From positions 126,396 through 190,395 of the forward strand of contig VXBM01001214.1 in assembly GCA_013400155.1 (NCBI GenBank): 64,000 nucleotides of DNA, given 5' to 3'. The translations under genes and the position numbers were made by a program. Every line of letters starts with the position of its first letter. Positions within the stretch are counted from its first letter, which is position 1. The notes beneath the pieces are model-generated. The model was not told where the DNA came from and made no database searches. It was given only the letters and a program-made list of their open reading frames with translations. Below, one piece after another: positions 34,401 through 47,756 of this stretch. The DNA is from Helopsaltes ochotensis (taxonomy: Eukaryota; Chordata; Aves; Passeriformes; Locustellidae).

Positions 34401-37079
34401 AAGGATCAGGTCATATCTATATTGTCTCTGTTTGCTAAACAAGAATTCCTCATTTTCCTGGCCCCAAGAATTCTTAATTTAAGGAACACAGGACTTTATC
34501 AGAGATCAAAGTTTCCTGGGTTTGTGAATCCCAATTTGTGGGTTTCTATGTCCAGCTAGGGACAAAACAAGACCTTCCTTTGGGAGATAAAGGTATGAGA
34601 TCCTCCTGTTCATGGCCTGAAAAAGATCTTTGGAACACAGTGTTGCTGAATTTGAGACATCATGGAGTTATCCCACCCTTCTTGTTATGGTCCTGGGTGA
34701 CGAATAAAATGTTTTCACCATATACTATTGAATAATTTTTATTTATTACATGGAGGAATTGAATGATGCACTAATTTTATCATAGAAATTTATCAATAAA
34801 AATATTTTCATTGGTATTTTATTTTATTAATATTTTTTATCAATAAAAACACAGTGCATTGCGTTCTAACCACAATCCAACACAAATTTTGCTGCAGTAG
34901 TAATAGTGGTTATCTCTCTTACCTGTTGTTTGAGCAACTTTTAAAATAAATATTTTAGACATTAATCAGCCTCAATTCTCTTTCAGAAGTTCTGTTTTTT
35001 TCCTGTATATGCCATTTTTAATAGGCTGTCTTTCTGAACAGAAAATCAGGAGGCTCTCCAGCGATACATTAAGATACAGCCTGGGAGAACCTCCGCTTGA
35101 TAAATCATTTACTTCATTATTTGCTGCTCTCATTTAGTGAAAAAAACCCACCCTTAATTCCTGTAATACAATTAGTAGTTTTAGGCTATGCTGCTAAAAC
35201 ATGCTGTAGTTTGATAACGCTTGAATATTTGGATTTTAGCCTGGGTGTATACCAGCATGTAGTAACCGGATATTATTTTAATCAGACAGCATGTCCTCTC
35301 ATCCAATTTATATTTTAATGATCTAGAATTCATCTATGGGACAAATGAATATGAGATTAACCCAAGAACAAAAAGATAAATAAAGCAATGATAAAACACA
35401 GAGGTAGAGACATTATGTAGATTGCACTATTAAGTTCATAAATCTGTAGATTTGATCCCCTTTTCATCCATCTTTTTCCCCTTTTGATTTCTTGCTGCTT
35501 TTGTAATTTGTATAATTTTTCTCTCACTGCGATGTGAATCATGACTCATCTAGGGAAAAAAAAGAGAAAAGCAGTGGGATTCAACTCACAGATTATAACA
35601 CTGCAGTTTAGGTGAGCAATAACAAAATTCTACATTTGTGGTGTGACAATGAACTTATTCCACTTATCAAGGAAGTGAGAAAGAGTGGAGTTCAGGCAGC
35701 ACCAAGAGCAGTCTGGGTTACAGCAGGAAGAGCTTTTCCTCTGCAGAAAAACCATGGATTAGAACATTATGGGAGTTTCTGCAACCTGTAACTTCACGTT
35801 CCTAAGAACAATTTAGACAAATGCTCATCATGAACTTTTATGGTGAATCAATCCTGTCTCTGTGCCTGAGTGTCGTCAGCAAAAATGACCTCTTGAAATT
35901 CCATCCTGACCCACCGTCTGTGATAAATATTTTGAAACATTTACTTTTTGAAAAAAACCCATTTTGCAGGATAGTGATATGAGTAAAGAATATAGTAAAA
36001 CCTGATTAAAAAAAAAAAGAAATATATGTATTTAAAGTATCATATTCCAGGAGTCTGCATCTGAAACAAAAGTGTTTCAAAATACAGCACAAAAAATAAT
36101 CAAGAAGGGAATCCTTTCTTTATATCTGTGCCATATCAGACAGGAAACCAGGACAGACAACTCATAAAAAGGGGTCAAATGGGCTAGAAATAGTGATTCA
36201 TCTTGCAGTTACCAATCTATAAAAATTAGTGTCAGTGGGACATCAGGCTGTGAAATAAACTTAACCTAAGAAAGAATAATTATGAGAGATCTCAATCATA
36301 CAAGTGATAACCATGAATGAATTATAAGATCAGTGGAGACAGCTTTTTGTATGGGCAGACAGACAGTTTTGAAAAAAATGCCTAAACCATTGGTCATGTC
36401 AATTTTCAATTTGAAAATTCAAGGGACAGAAGATATTAGGGGGTGAAGGAGAAGTGGTAAGCTGGATATATATATATTTACACACACACTTTCACCATCT
36501 CTGCTCTCTGTGGTAATAGTCTCACACAGTGCCAATGAAAACGCATTTCTCCAGTTCCTCAGCTGCTCCCAGCTCTACTTGAATCTTCCCCACTCCAGAC
36601 CTTCTAGACAGTGGTTTGAGGCTGTTTAGGACAATGACTAGCCAGATTTTCTTTAGAACATTATATATATATATATATTTTTTTTCCACCAGTCAGGCAT
36701 GGCTGGCACCTCAGCATCAGAGGGACTTCTGCATTTCTAGAGCCAACTCCTGGTCTAGCCACCCCCCAAACTTCCAAAAAAGGGCTGCTCAGAAAGCAGA
36801 AGCAAGTACTTGTGTTCCTTTGTCTTATTACTTTTTATTCTTTTCTCTTAAAAGTCTGTAAAAACAATAGATAGGGAAAAAAATCATAATCTCATTTACT
36901 CTTATGAGTAAAAAAATGATAAGTAAAATATATTTTTCTTTACTATTTAAAATGTAATTTTCTTCTGCTTTTGGAGGTATAAAATAGTTATTTACTTTCC
37001 CTTCACTTTTTGGACCCTCAAACTATCATCTTATTATTTTCCCTTTCATTTTTGCTATTTTTAGAAATGGATTTAATGA

Positions 37080-37450
37080 TGATTTCAAGATTTTAATCAA
37101 CTTTCAATTTATTCCAATTAAAAAATAAGTTGATTAACGTGTTTCATTGCTGTCTGTGTAATTTTATAAATAGGAAGATTTTATACAATCACCTTAGAAT
37201 TTATAACAGATCAGCTTCAACCCCAAATTTCATATTGTCAGTGAGATACAAAGTCTCCATTGCACTCCAATATCCGCTCTTGAACAACGCATGGCGACAG
37301 CGATGACAACCCGAATCTCACACTTGGAAGCAAATTGCCTTAATCCGTATTAAAGTGCTAATTATTTGATTTCTGAAGCTGGCAATTAAGTACAGCTTCG
37401 AGGATTTCTGTGTCAGCTGCAGGTAAACATTCTTCAAAGACTCAGCACAG
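37080..37450. promoter_or_regulatory. Candidate conserved enhancer-like element
   Basis: This segment combines TAATC/GATTA sites (for example 'gattttaatcaac', 'aagttgattaacg', 'ccttaatccg', 'gctaattatttg') with a short CpG-containing core near 37275-37318 ('aacgcatggcgacagcg'). CpG kept in otherwise AT-rich, repeat-free DNA can point to functional constraint. No exon is apparent. This is inference only. Confidence 0.25.
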
Positions 37451-39798
37451 CTCATCAGAAAACACTTCCTTGGTGGTACTGAACACTCTGTTACAGAACA
37501 GATGTGTCTCACAATCATAAATCAATGGATAAAATGAAATTATATAGGGTGTTTGTCTTTGAAAATAATGCATTTTAAAAGCAAACAAAAAAATCCTTTG
37601 TAGAGGCAATCTAAAACTCAAAATATTTTTAAAAAAAGATATAATTGAGTGTTTTGAAACATTTTAATCAATAGAAGTCTCTGCACTCTTCCTAATACAC
37701 TGATTAACATTTACAGTTTTCATGCAATGATCTGAATAATGACATTTCTACATGTCAAATAATCTGTCCAATAGTACTTCGAGAAGAAAACACCACATTC
37801 TGCTCCATTGTGACAGTTTTAAAACATTGATTAATTTCTAGGTTTTGTTCAGGAGGTTAAGGAGGTTAAACAAGAAAAAGTAAAGTACAGACAATTTATT
37901 AGGAAACTACAATAAGAAATTGAATGAATTTTACTAACTACTAGATACTATTACCTCTAAAAAAGATGTAAGAAAAAAAATCCTTGGCATCATGGTCTCT
38001 AGCAGTATAAGCAAATCTCTGAATAATCCTGTGATGAAATTGTGCAGGAATACAAATTGAAACCATGTTGTAAAACCATCTTCAATATGGTGCTAGAATG
38101 ATTTGATGCCAGAACCGTGCATTCATCTAGCTATTAAACTTTCAATTTTCAGGAAAAAAATGGTAATTAGAACTAAAATACACCTCAAGAAATTACCTAG
38201 GCATTTGTCTTCCTCGAAGGACTACACATCAAGGATTTCTGACTGATGGTTTATATTTGATGTCGTTGTACATGGGTGTGTTCTCAGAGGATCCCAAAGG
38301 ATTATCAGCCTTTCTCTCCTCTCTCTCCACCCCTGCACTTTTATAGCAACAGATATTGTAGGGTATTAGGTAGTACAGGCCATGTGGGACAAGTACAACA
38401 GGAACAGAGCTGTGAAGGTACAGGGCTAAAGCAGGTTTTGTGTGCGATTCTGATCATGGAAGAGATTCTCAGCAGGTGGGGGTGGTGACAGAGGGTCTAT
38501 ATTCCAGCCCTTGCTGTGATTTCCACCTTAATTTCAGGCTATTGGATGAAAATGAGTCTTTAATCACATTTAGCAACTGAAAATTTAAGTATAAATCCAC
38601 CAAGATAAAAGTTCTTTTTTGAAATCCGAGCACCCAGCTTTTTATTCTCTCATATGAAAGTTTAATTTCAAGTACTTTGATGCAAATGCAATATTTTCAA
38701 AAAGAGAAAAAGAAAAAAATTAACTGCATCCCCCAAGGCACACTCAGTAGTTAATTTGACAACAAAGCCATCCATTACGATTGATCAAGTGATGAGTTAT
38801 CTCATCAAAACCCACAATACAAGATTATTCCAGTGTTTAATTAGAACAGTAGTAAAGAAGTCAAGCCAACAAAATATTTAACTCATTTCATTTAATCAGT
38901 TCCTTGTAATTAAAAAAAAAGTCTCACTTTCAGTCTGGCAGTTTCAGATACACAAAGGCACCAACTTTCCAAAGAAAAGCACCCAAACACGTATATTTAA
39001 TGTATGCAGTCAAGAAAGGCAGCAGTGGAACAAATCTTCATTTGTATCGTTTCACCTCCTCTCTCGTGTTTGCGAGGCTCTTGTGGGTGGCAGGATCAGG
39101 TTTTTAAAATGTCATTCTGCACATTCCTGCATCTCGCATGTCGGACGCTGGAGAAGGAGGTCTGTGGGCAGAGCAGCACTCCTGTCTGGCACCCACCTCT
39201 TCCCCATCTGTGCCTCGAGGGCTGAGGGGCATCACTGGGGGATGGAATAGACGGGGTAGGTAGGAATGCACCCTGACAACCAAGCAGGTGTTTCCAAATA
39301 AGGAAAATGGGCTTTTGTTACACCCTTGATTTTTATGAGAAGGCACCAGAGCTTTCTGTGTCTCCCTCAGCGTGGTTGGCTCTGTGCCAAGATAAGAGCA
39401 CCTATCAGGCTTTGGAAATGTTTCTTAAAACCTGTAGCTGTTTCTATTGGCAGCAAGCCAAATTATTCCTCCTTAATCGTTGTATAATTCAGAAGGAGCA
39501 CAGAGGTGCTCAGTGCTTTTTGGGGGTATCTTACTCAGGTATCAGATGCTTCTCTGGCACCTGAGCACGGCTTTGTTCTTTTGTTTCTGTGTTGTTTGCT
39601 ATTTTTTATTTTTATTAAACACTTTGCTTTGCAGAACACATCCAAGGAGCCGTCTGGCAATGTTATTAAACCACTCTGGGAGGTTGCAGGTCAACCCTCA
39701 GACTTGATACACCCTCACAGGGCTCATTACACTCTGGCCCCTGTAGGATTGTATCAGGTGTAGACAGAAGGGGGATCCCAGCAGACCCGGATCAGCCC

Positions 39799-40259
39799 TG
39801 ATGCCTTAAGTTTTAGTTTTCACGTTTTCAGATTCTGAGCTGCCTAGAGGTGCAGCTCTGAGCCTCGTATTAAGTGCTGGTAAACTCTCTGCACAGAGCA
39901 GGGAGACAAACCAAATCCTTTTCCTGCTGGAGACCAAGGACCACTTTCAGGCCCAACAGCACAAACAAGGGTGAACTGAAGGGAGGAACAAGAAGGATGA
40001 AACCTCACAACCTGAAGCTGTCATTGGACAATTAAACCCCAATATCCAAATGGACCAAAACTTATAAAAATGTAACATCTCATGACCCGTTGGCCATTTT
40101 TTGTTGTGACCATTTCTTAGTCCACCCTGGGTACAGCCTTGTTCAGGCTCCTGTATTCCTGTCTTGCCCAGGGTGGATCCTGAAGGCCTTTTAATAAACA
40201 CCTACTTTATCCTCTAGCCCTCTCCAGTCTCTGTTTCAGGTCACCCATCCAAGGCATCA
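39799..40259 (+). mobile_element. Complete solo LTR (461 bp)
   Basis: Both ends can be fixed. The 5' end is TGATGCCTT and the 3' end is AAGGCATCA, a perfect 9-bp terminal inverted repeat with canonical TG...CA. The element is flanked by GCCC on both sides (39795-39798 and 40260-40263). This is a 4-bp target duplication, or 5 bp (AGCCC) if the shared A is counted. Inside lie a TATA box in 'cttataaaaa' at 40061-40070 and AATAAA at 40193-40198, spaced as U3-R-U5. No internal retroviral sequence remains, so the provirus was reduced by LTR-LTR recombination. The text resembles LTRs I know from songbirds; no family name is claimed. Confidence 0.88.
40061..40070 (+). promoter_or_regulatory. TATA box of the solo LTR
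   Basis: The sequence 'cttataaaaa' lies about 260 bp into the LTR and about 130 bp before AATAAA. It is the expected retroviral core promoter. Whether it is active cannot be judged from sequence. Confidence 0.6.
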
Positions 40260-43200
40260 GCCCCTACCCTGCCATTTAGCCAGCCTTTGACAAATTTTTC
40301 CCATAAAACACGGAAAACATCCAAGGTTTTGCTGCAGATCAAGCAGGAGCAAGATCTTAGGACAGGTCTCACACCGCCTACGCTGAAGCTTATCAAAAGG
40401 TGGATGTTTTCAAATAAAACCAGAAGGCAACCCAAGAGAGCTCTGAGAGTGAGGTGTCGCCCTGGATATGCTGGCATGAATAATAATGATATCACAGTGC
40501 AAGTCCACGTGCAACGCAAATTTCTTGGCAAGGTGTGCGGGGAGTTTGGAATCATCTGGGTCTGGCTGAGGGGGTCAAATCTCTCTGTGTATTAAATCTG
40601 TGGGGATTTAGCCTGGATTACACAGACTGCCCACACTTGCTCATAAGACAGTATGAGGGCTCGGGCTCAAGCACTGATCTTTGATTATTTAATTCACCAG
40701 CTTCTAGCACAGCCCATAATCTGGGTTACAGGAGGCACCAGTGAGCACTGTCTGGGATAACAGGGAGGAATCAGCAGGCAGTGATCCCCATAAAAACCCA
40801 ACATGGTTACTATTACCATGTATTTGAAGAAAGACCTAAATCACTCAATGTAAACTGGGTTTATGCCACAGGCTTAGGAGCAGAGGTGGGACCCTTGTGC
40901 TGATTAATTTTCCTGCGTTCATTTTTAAAATGAGTTTATAGTGAATTATCCGTATTGATCAGGAGACTTTTCATACCTGATGATAAAAAAGCAGTAAATT
41001 CTCACAGCTGCGTGCTCTCCCTCCATTTTCCTCTACACTTTTTGCTAGGGATATTCGTGGTGTATTTCAAAACTGATCCTGAATCTCAAACCTGTCCCTG
41101 GAACTAGCAGACCATAAATTGTTGGTTAACCTTGAGGCTCCCAGACGGCAGGCTCTGTATGAGGGTAAATCCTCATCACTGTAGGTTTTCCTTCTAATAT
41201 GATGTGTTCTGCCAAGCTCTTTGAGAGTATGATGGATCAAGCTCCCTGCATCACTGAAGATCCGCAAATTTACACACCTACACTAAATTTGCTCCACCAG
41301 AAAATATCCTACTTTTAATGCAGGAATGAGGTTCTCACCAGTGCTACGTTAAGGGAAACTGAATTGGATCAGCTAAAAATTAGGTTGTGAATAATAGAAA
41401 AACTCTTTCTTTTTTCATAGTTGTTGGATGAAAAAAAAAAAGAACAGTGTGAACAATATCTGAGCTGGTGACTTGCATTTGAATGGGAAGAATCATCTCT
41501 TTGGGAAAATGAAAAAAGAAAAAAAAAGAAACCTAACAAAAAAGGATAGTTTTAGAAGAAAAAGTTAAAAAAATGAGGAACTAGGACAGTCAGTGGCTCT
41601 GCCCCAGCTGCAGTATGGTCTCTAATAACTCCAGTGACACATAATCAATTTATGAGCTTTGTTGTATTACATTCACGGACAATGCAGATGTCATCATCTC
41701 CATGTCCCCTGAGAGTGGGAAGTGTTCTGTTATATTCACTCAAGAGTGCAAATGCCAGCAAAATTTGGCCATCCTAATTCACATGAAATTAATTTCTGCA
41801 TACTTCTACTGAGATATTTTGCCTACCCAATAGTTGGCTCTCATAATGACTTTTTTTTTGCAATCTTTGAGAAGTTTGTTGAAATACTGATGTGATCAGA
41901 ACTGCAAAATCAGATTTTGGAGCCCTTCAAATTCTGTTTCTGCTGAATGACTTTCAGTGGTCTGTGCCATCTCTCAACCTAAATTTCTTAATACTCTGAG
42001 AAATCAGATGTTAAAGGGATTTGCGAACAGGGCTTTTTCACAACCCAAACCTATCTCCATAACTGAGAATCAGCTGTTTTAATCTTACCCCAATAATACT
42101 TCTGCTGATTTCAGTTAAATTTCACCAGAATACACAGGAATGGGGGAGTGCAGGTTCTACTTTGTCTTAAAGAAACCTGGGCACAAATAAGTAATTTGAG
42201 AACATTAAGGATTTACTGTTTATTTTCATATTTAGTGAAAACCTATATTTTTAAAGAATTCCAGGAAATTGTAGGATTCAATTTTTTCATCAGCCCAGAT
42301 GGCCAAGTACCATTTTCACAGATAATGTAGTGTAAGTGTCTAAATTCCTGATCAATACTCCCCTGTCACTCATTTCTATTCCTTATCAGTCACATGCTGT
42401 TAACTGTCACTTCCCTTAACAGAATTTCTAGTAAGATATTAGGATTTATATGGTATTAAAGGATAAATAAACATTTGTCTGGAACAGCTGGTAGTAAATA
42501 ATGTACAACTCTCTGTTGATTCCTGAGACAGCAGAAGCTGAAGGCCTTTCAGATCTTCTATAAACATTAAGGTTGAACTACACTGAGAGAGGAATAGGAA
42601 ACTTTCAATCATGAAGAATGCAGCATTTAATATTTTGGCAACGATGTCTATAGTACACAAAATGCATATAAAATACTTATATATCTAATTATACTATAAA
42701 ATGTACAATACTTCATATAGTATAATTTGTATAATAATGTCACTTAATAATAATAAACGCTATTGAGCAGGATGGGGAAAAACCTGACACGTGATTCAAA
42801 AGCAGACAAATTTGAATGGCTTGGACTTGAATATTTGTGCATATGTTATTTGGGAAGCAGGGGTCATGATTACCCTCAAATTATATAGAATTCTGATCAA
42901 TGCAAAAAATCAAATTATGAATGATTAATTTCAAGCAGCAAGTAACTCATGCTTCCCAGATAAATTACTGACTTTTCTGTGGCAGAGGGTTAGGACATTG
43001 AGGAAGAAATTCTGAGTTTAATCACATCTTAAATATTACCATCATTTGCAAGTTATCACATACCTGCAGAAAGTAATAAACAGTACTGGAAAAGATGTTG
43101 CCTGCAACCATTTTAAGAATATTGCTCTTCCATTCAAGCCAGAAGTTTAATTTACAGACTCTTTAGAAATCTAGTAAAATTTCATCGTTCTGTTTCCTGT

Positions 43201-43822
43201 TCCCAGTTTAGAAAATTGAGTTACACATTCTCAATCTTAATGCAGCAGTGCAGAGAAAACAGTCTCTCTCTTTTGGAGCAGACGGGAACCTAAGACTAAC
43301 CTCGATTTCTATTAAACTTATCAAATTCTCACACTTGTAGGGAATTTGCAATATCACAAAATCAGTGTCTGGTCAAAATCACAGTTTAACTGCATAATGA
43401 ATTGAATTTGGCTGGCGTGGTTTCTGCAATGGCAATATGGCAGAGGTCTGGCGCAAGGAGCCAATTTTAAGTGTATCAAAGTGTGCCAGAGTTTGGGGTG
43501 CCACAGTAGTAAATTGGGCAGGATCGGAATATGGTGGAATAGAGGTTTAATCTCACCATAAATGACGTGCAGAAAGATTCATCTGGAAGAAACCCCTACT
43601 CCCAAGCGCCGGTCTCGAATCAGCGGCGTTAATGAGATTTACTTACACGCAATTTAAAATTCCAGAGAAGGGAAAGACTACTGCTCAGATCAGCCAGTGC
43701 AAGAGGTGGCTCCTGAGGTGGAAGTGAGCACTCTGAAACGTTAAACCAGGTAGGCGTTTGAGTTTCTGTGAGCCCCAGAACAAAGCACCTCCTGGCAGAC
43801 GCTCTCTGAGCACAGGCCTCTG

Positions 43823-43854
43823 GCCACCGCCATGCTCCGGATCCGCGGGTGAGC
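43823..43854 (+). other. Candidate first coding exon end: ATG in Kozak context plus splice donor
   Basis: A GCCACCGCC sequence precedes ATG at 43832. The frame reads MLRIR and then meets CGCGG|gtgagc with the GT at 43849. CpGs are concentrated here (CCGCC, CCGG, CCGCGG, TCGGGG), while the surrounding kilobases are almost CpG-free. This is the arrangement of a short first coding exon at a small CpG promoter. It is only 17 coding nucleotides, I cannot find the next exon, and no gene can be named. A chance match is quite possible. Confidence 0.2.
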
Positions 43855-46800
43855 TCGGGGCTCTCTCTTCTTCAGAGGAATCTGGTTGAACTCTGACTTG
43901 GAAAAGTCAAGAGGTGGAAGTCAGCCTCTTCACTTTGAAAAATTGGCCCCCATGGGTTTTCATTCGTATTTTAAGATCTGCACGACTGTTTGAAGAAAGA
44001 AGAGGTGAGAAGGGCAGAAAATCTTCTTTTTTTCTAAAGGGTTCCTGTACTTATATCCAAGACTACAACAATAGAAAAGATGAGAGGTAGGATGCCCCTG
44101 ACTGATAAAGCACTTCCTTTCCTTTAGATGTCTTCCAAGTCATGTAAAAACGAGGCCCACCTACTCTTAATTCTTTGGGACACCTTTTGAACTTGTGGTT
44201 TTCAGATCATGAACTCTTAAACAAGAAGTGTTGCAACTAGGTTGGAAATTATATTTTAGTGATGTCTCTCTACCCTCACTTTACCACGATTTATACTGTG
44301 AATATATTTCTGCTATCTTCCTCATGTTGAAACTATCTTCTCAGGGGTTTTTTGGTTTGGGTTTGTTTTGTTTGTTTGTTTTTAATTGGCATGGAATACT
44401 TAAATTTCTTGTTTTCTCCAGTTAGTTATCCCGTTTTATGGAGGTACTTATAACTGTTATAGGATCTATAGCCAACACTTAGAAGCTTGCTTGCCGTTTT
44501 CTTTCAGGATCCTCCAATCAGTGCTACAACAAAAAGCCAGTCCCAGTGACTGCCTGTGATATCTCTAATTACTTTTCCTGAGAGCAGGCAGGAAAGCCCC
44601 ATTTCTGTGGTGGAGAAACTCCATCACACCTCCTGTGATCTGGAGACACGCCCTCAGTTGCCCTCGAAGCTTGTCCACAGTGACAGTGCCTTTCTGAAAA
44701 GCATCCATTTCTCAATCTTTCACTGGGATAGAAAATATGTACATAAACCAGCCAGCAATCAGTTTCCAATCTCGCTTTTTGTTCTGCCTGTTTGCTCGTT
44801 TTTATTAGAATGGACCTATGTGCTGAAGGAATCTCTCAGGGCTTGGTACAAGATATGTTGCTAAAAGGTTTTTTGTTTTTTTTTTTATTGAAATCCATTG
44901 CAATGGATGTAGATGCCTACAGGGAAAAAGGAACAATTACATCAGACTTTTTGGATGTAGCCTTTACCCTCACGAATTTTTTTGGAGGGATTTATGTGTC
45001 TAAGATTTTAAATAGTAGTGAATAACCTTTGTTTTTTGTAATCAGACGTGCTTATTTTAAAGGATGGAAACTATAAATTATATTTTAGATATGCAGAGGA
45101 CATAGTTCCTTCATCTAGAGACCAAATATATGTGTATATTTAATGGGAGAAGAAGGAAGAGAAAGGTTAGGAAAAGAGAATAAAGTGACTTATCCATGGA
45201 TGTAGAGAGTGAAATGAGATTATATTGAAAATTAACAAGTGAAAAGGCCAAGGTGCACTTGACTTTCCAAAATGGTAAATTGCAATCTTAGAATAATATT
45301 TCTCAAGTTCCCAGTCCTCTATACAAGCTGGTTTCCCTTCATGGATTGTTCTCCCTGGATACATCATGTGAAAATACCAATTACAAGCTGTTGTTGGACT
45401 TCTCTGCTGGAAATGCAAAATGTTTAATGGAAAATGCTTGCTTTAAAATATTTGTATGAACCATCAGATTTCTTCTACATAAGCAAACTGCCCAGCCTGA
45501 TATTGAAGGACTTCTTGAAAGGAAGGCTCCTAGGACTGAATTTCACAGTAAGCCTCAATTTAGCCATAAGAGCATCATTCTACGCTTTTATGATGATATT
45601 ATCTGCATTTTGCACCTAACTGCTGCTGTTGTTGTCAAATTTTATTTCATAAAACAGGGTATGACTTATGCAGCAGCTTTTACCTTCGTCCACGTGTGGA
45701 AGAATCAATACACATTCCAGCCAAGGTCTCCAGGCAACAATTGCAGGTTGCAGTCATAATGGTGGGAAGTGAGATTGCCTCCCATATCTGCAATTCAGAA
45801 CATTTTGCAGTTGATACAAGATTTTAGGTAATAATTTGTAAAAGTATCTGGATATTAAGAAACCTAAAGGGGTAAAATCCTGAACAGTGTTGCAGGAATC
45901 TTGTGCACTCCCCTGGTTTAATGAATCAGGATTTCACCTGTTCTGAATAAAGCTGGTTTTAACTTAGCTGCAAAACAAGGCAGAGTTCTTGTCACTCTGA
46001 GATAACAAAGTGCCAATGAGATTTAAGTTCTTATTCCTTTTTCATTGTTAGAGAGGCTCAATTCTATGTATGCTTCACAAATTAAATGCTTATTAAACTA
46101 CTTAACAGATTTATTCATCCCATTTTTACAACTGAACATTGTTTTAGTTTCTTTTAGTGTTGAAATTAAGAACAATGTTCAGATAATCCTCTTGTCTTCA
46201 AATCAGCATATTTAAATATATATAATTGTATCATCCTGGTGGTGAAATTGGTGCACAGAAATCAGCGATCACAGAAGGCCAAACTCTTCAAGCATTCATT
46301 TCAAACGTGTTTTCTTGGCATTTCTACAGGATTTTGGTCAGGTGTCTTTTTGTTTTGGTTTATATTTTAAATGAAAAATATTGTAATTTTGAATAAGAAA
46401 ATGTGGCTAGTGCTTTCTAAATGAAATGTTGCATTTGAAGCAGTGGTTCATTATGCACCAGAAAAGTCCTAAGGCTGAGAAGAAATGCGGTGTGTTTGCA
46501 TTTGCATTTTTGCTTAAAGCCTGAATAAGAAATATTTTCTCTGCTTTTGTAAGAGAGGTGGCATGAAAGTAATGATTTGCAGTTGAATAAAAAGTATGTG
46601 CAATAGCTAAAGAACTAGTTAAATATTAAACTTTCATTGCAATTAATTTCTTAGGCTTGAATCCAGAGTTAAGACTTTGGTCCCTAAAAGCTGTGAATTG
46701 GAGCATCAAACTTTCTGAGTGCCTGGCCCTCACAATGAAACCCAGGGTGCTCCGTGAGGCATTCAGAGTGTTTTGAAAGTCTTGAGCTGGGAGTTCTGGA

Positions 46801-47689
46801 ATTGCAACCTGGCCAACATAACCTCATGGGGAGCTGAGCAACAGGGAACGCAAAGGGCAAGGGGTAGGTGTGTAAATTTCCTTTTCCTTGAAATGAAGGT
46901 TGTTATTATTATTTTCTGTCTTTCACAAAGCTCCCCAACCTCTCCTGGTTTAACAACAGCTGTACACTGCAGCCTGCCTTACAGCAGTACTGCCCTTTTT
47001 GGTGGACAGCTCACAGCTCAAGAACTGCTGGGATCTTGAAAGCTTTCACTGTTTCTGCACATGCCAGGACATGAAAGGTTAATATGGTTTTCTGCCAGGG
47101 CTTCCCAGTCATTTCTGGAGTAGGTGCTTATTATTTACTGCAGATCCCATGCCATATGGGGTCCTGAAATTCCATGGTTCAGTTCTTTTCAGTTGCAGAG
47201 GAATTTATTTTTTAGCAGCCCTTGATGAAAAGTTTCTGATTCAAACACAGGATTAAGAGAGTTGTAAGACTTCCACAGCTTTTTAATTAAGAGTAAAAAT
47301 CTTATACCAGCTGTGGCCTATGGGTGTAATATATTAATGTTGGCTTTTGGTTGTGCCCACACTAGAACAGAACTGAGTCATGTTGGATCAGTCTGGAGAT
47401 TCACTGTTGGGCTGTTTTGGGAGGGAGAAGTGTACATTACTAGCAGGAGGCTGTTAACTGTAGACAAAAACCTTTGTGAATAACGATTGATTAGCATCTC
47501 GCAAGCAGAAGGGGTACCTTAGCCAGCAGTGGCTAGAAAGTGAAGCTTTGATCATGGTTCTCATCTGGAATGTTGAAGATTTCAGGTTATTTCATGTTCC
47601 TGTCCCTGACTCCAAGATGGAAATTAAACCACTGTTTTTTCCACACTCCATTTCCTCTGGTTTACAATAAACTTTTTGTCCTCTGCTTG

Positions 47690-47756
47690 CTTGTTCTGTT
47701 TGGTTTTTTGGGTTTTTTTTGTTGATTTGTTTTTTGTTTTTTGTTTTTTTTTTTCT
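47690..47756. repeat. T/G-rich low-complexity tract
   Basis: A mix of long T-runs and GTTTT, GGTTTTTT words, with no coding potential. Confidence 0.85.

Larger units (their letters stand above)
29266..39798. other. Long repeat-poor non-coding stretch
   Basis: About 10.5 kb with no recognised gene and no nameable transposon. It is AT-rich. Simple repeats include TA runs at about 36468-36478 and 36662-36678 and a short CA run at about 36481-36489. AT-rich patches occur at 34733-34860. Three sub-segments (33830-34400, 37080-37450, 38740-38900) are dense in TAAT-type motifs and are discussed as candidate regulatory elements. Open frames up to about 121 codons occur but show no domain. Confidence 0.55.
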
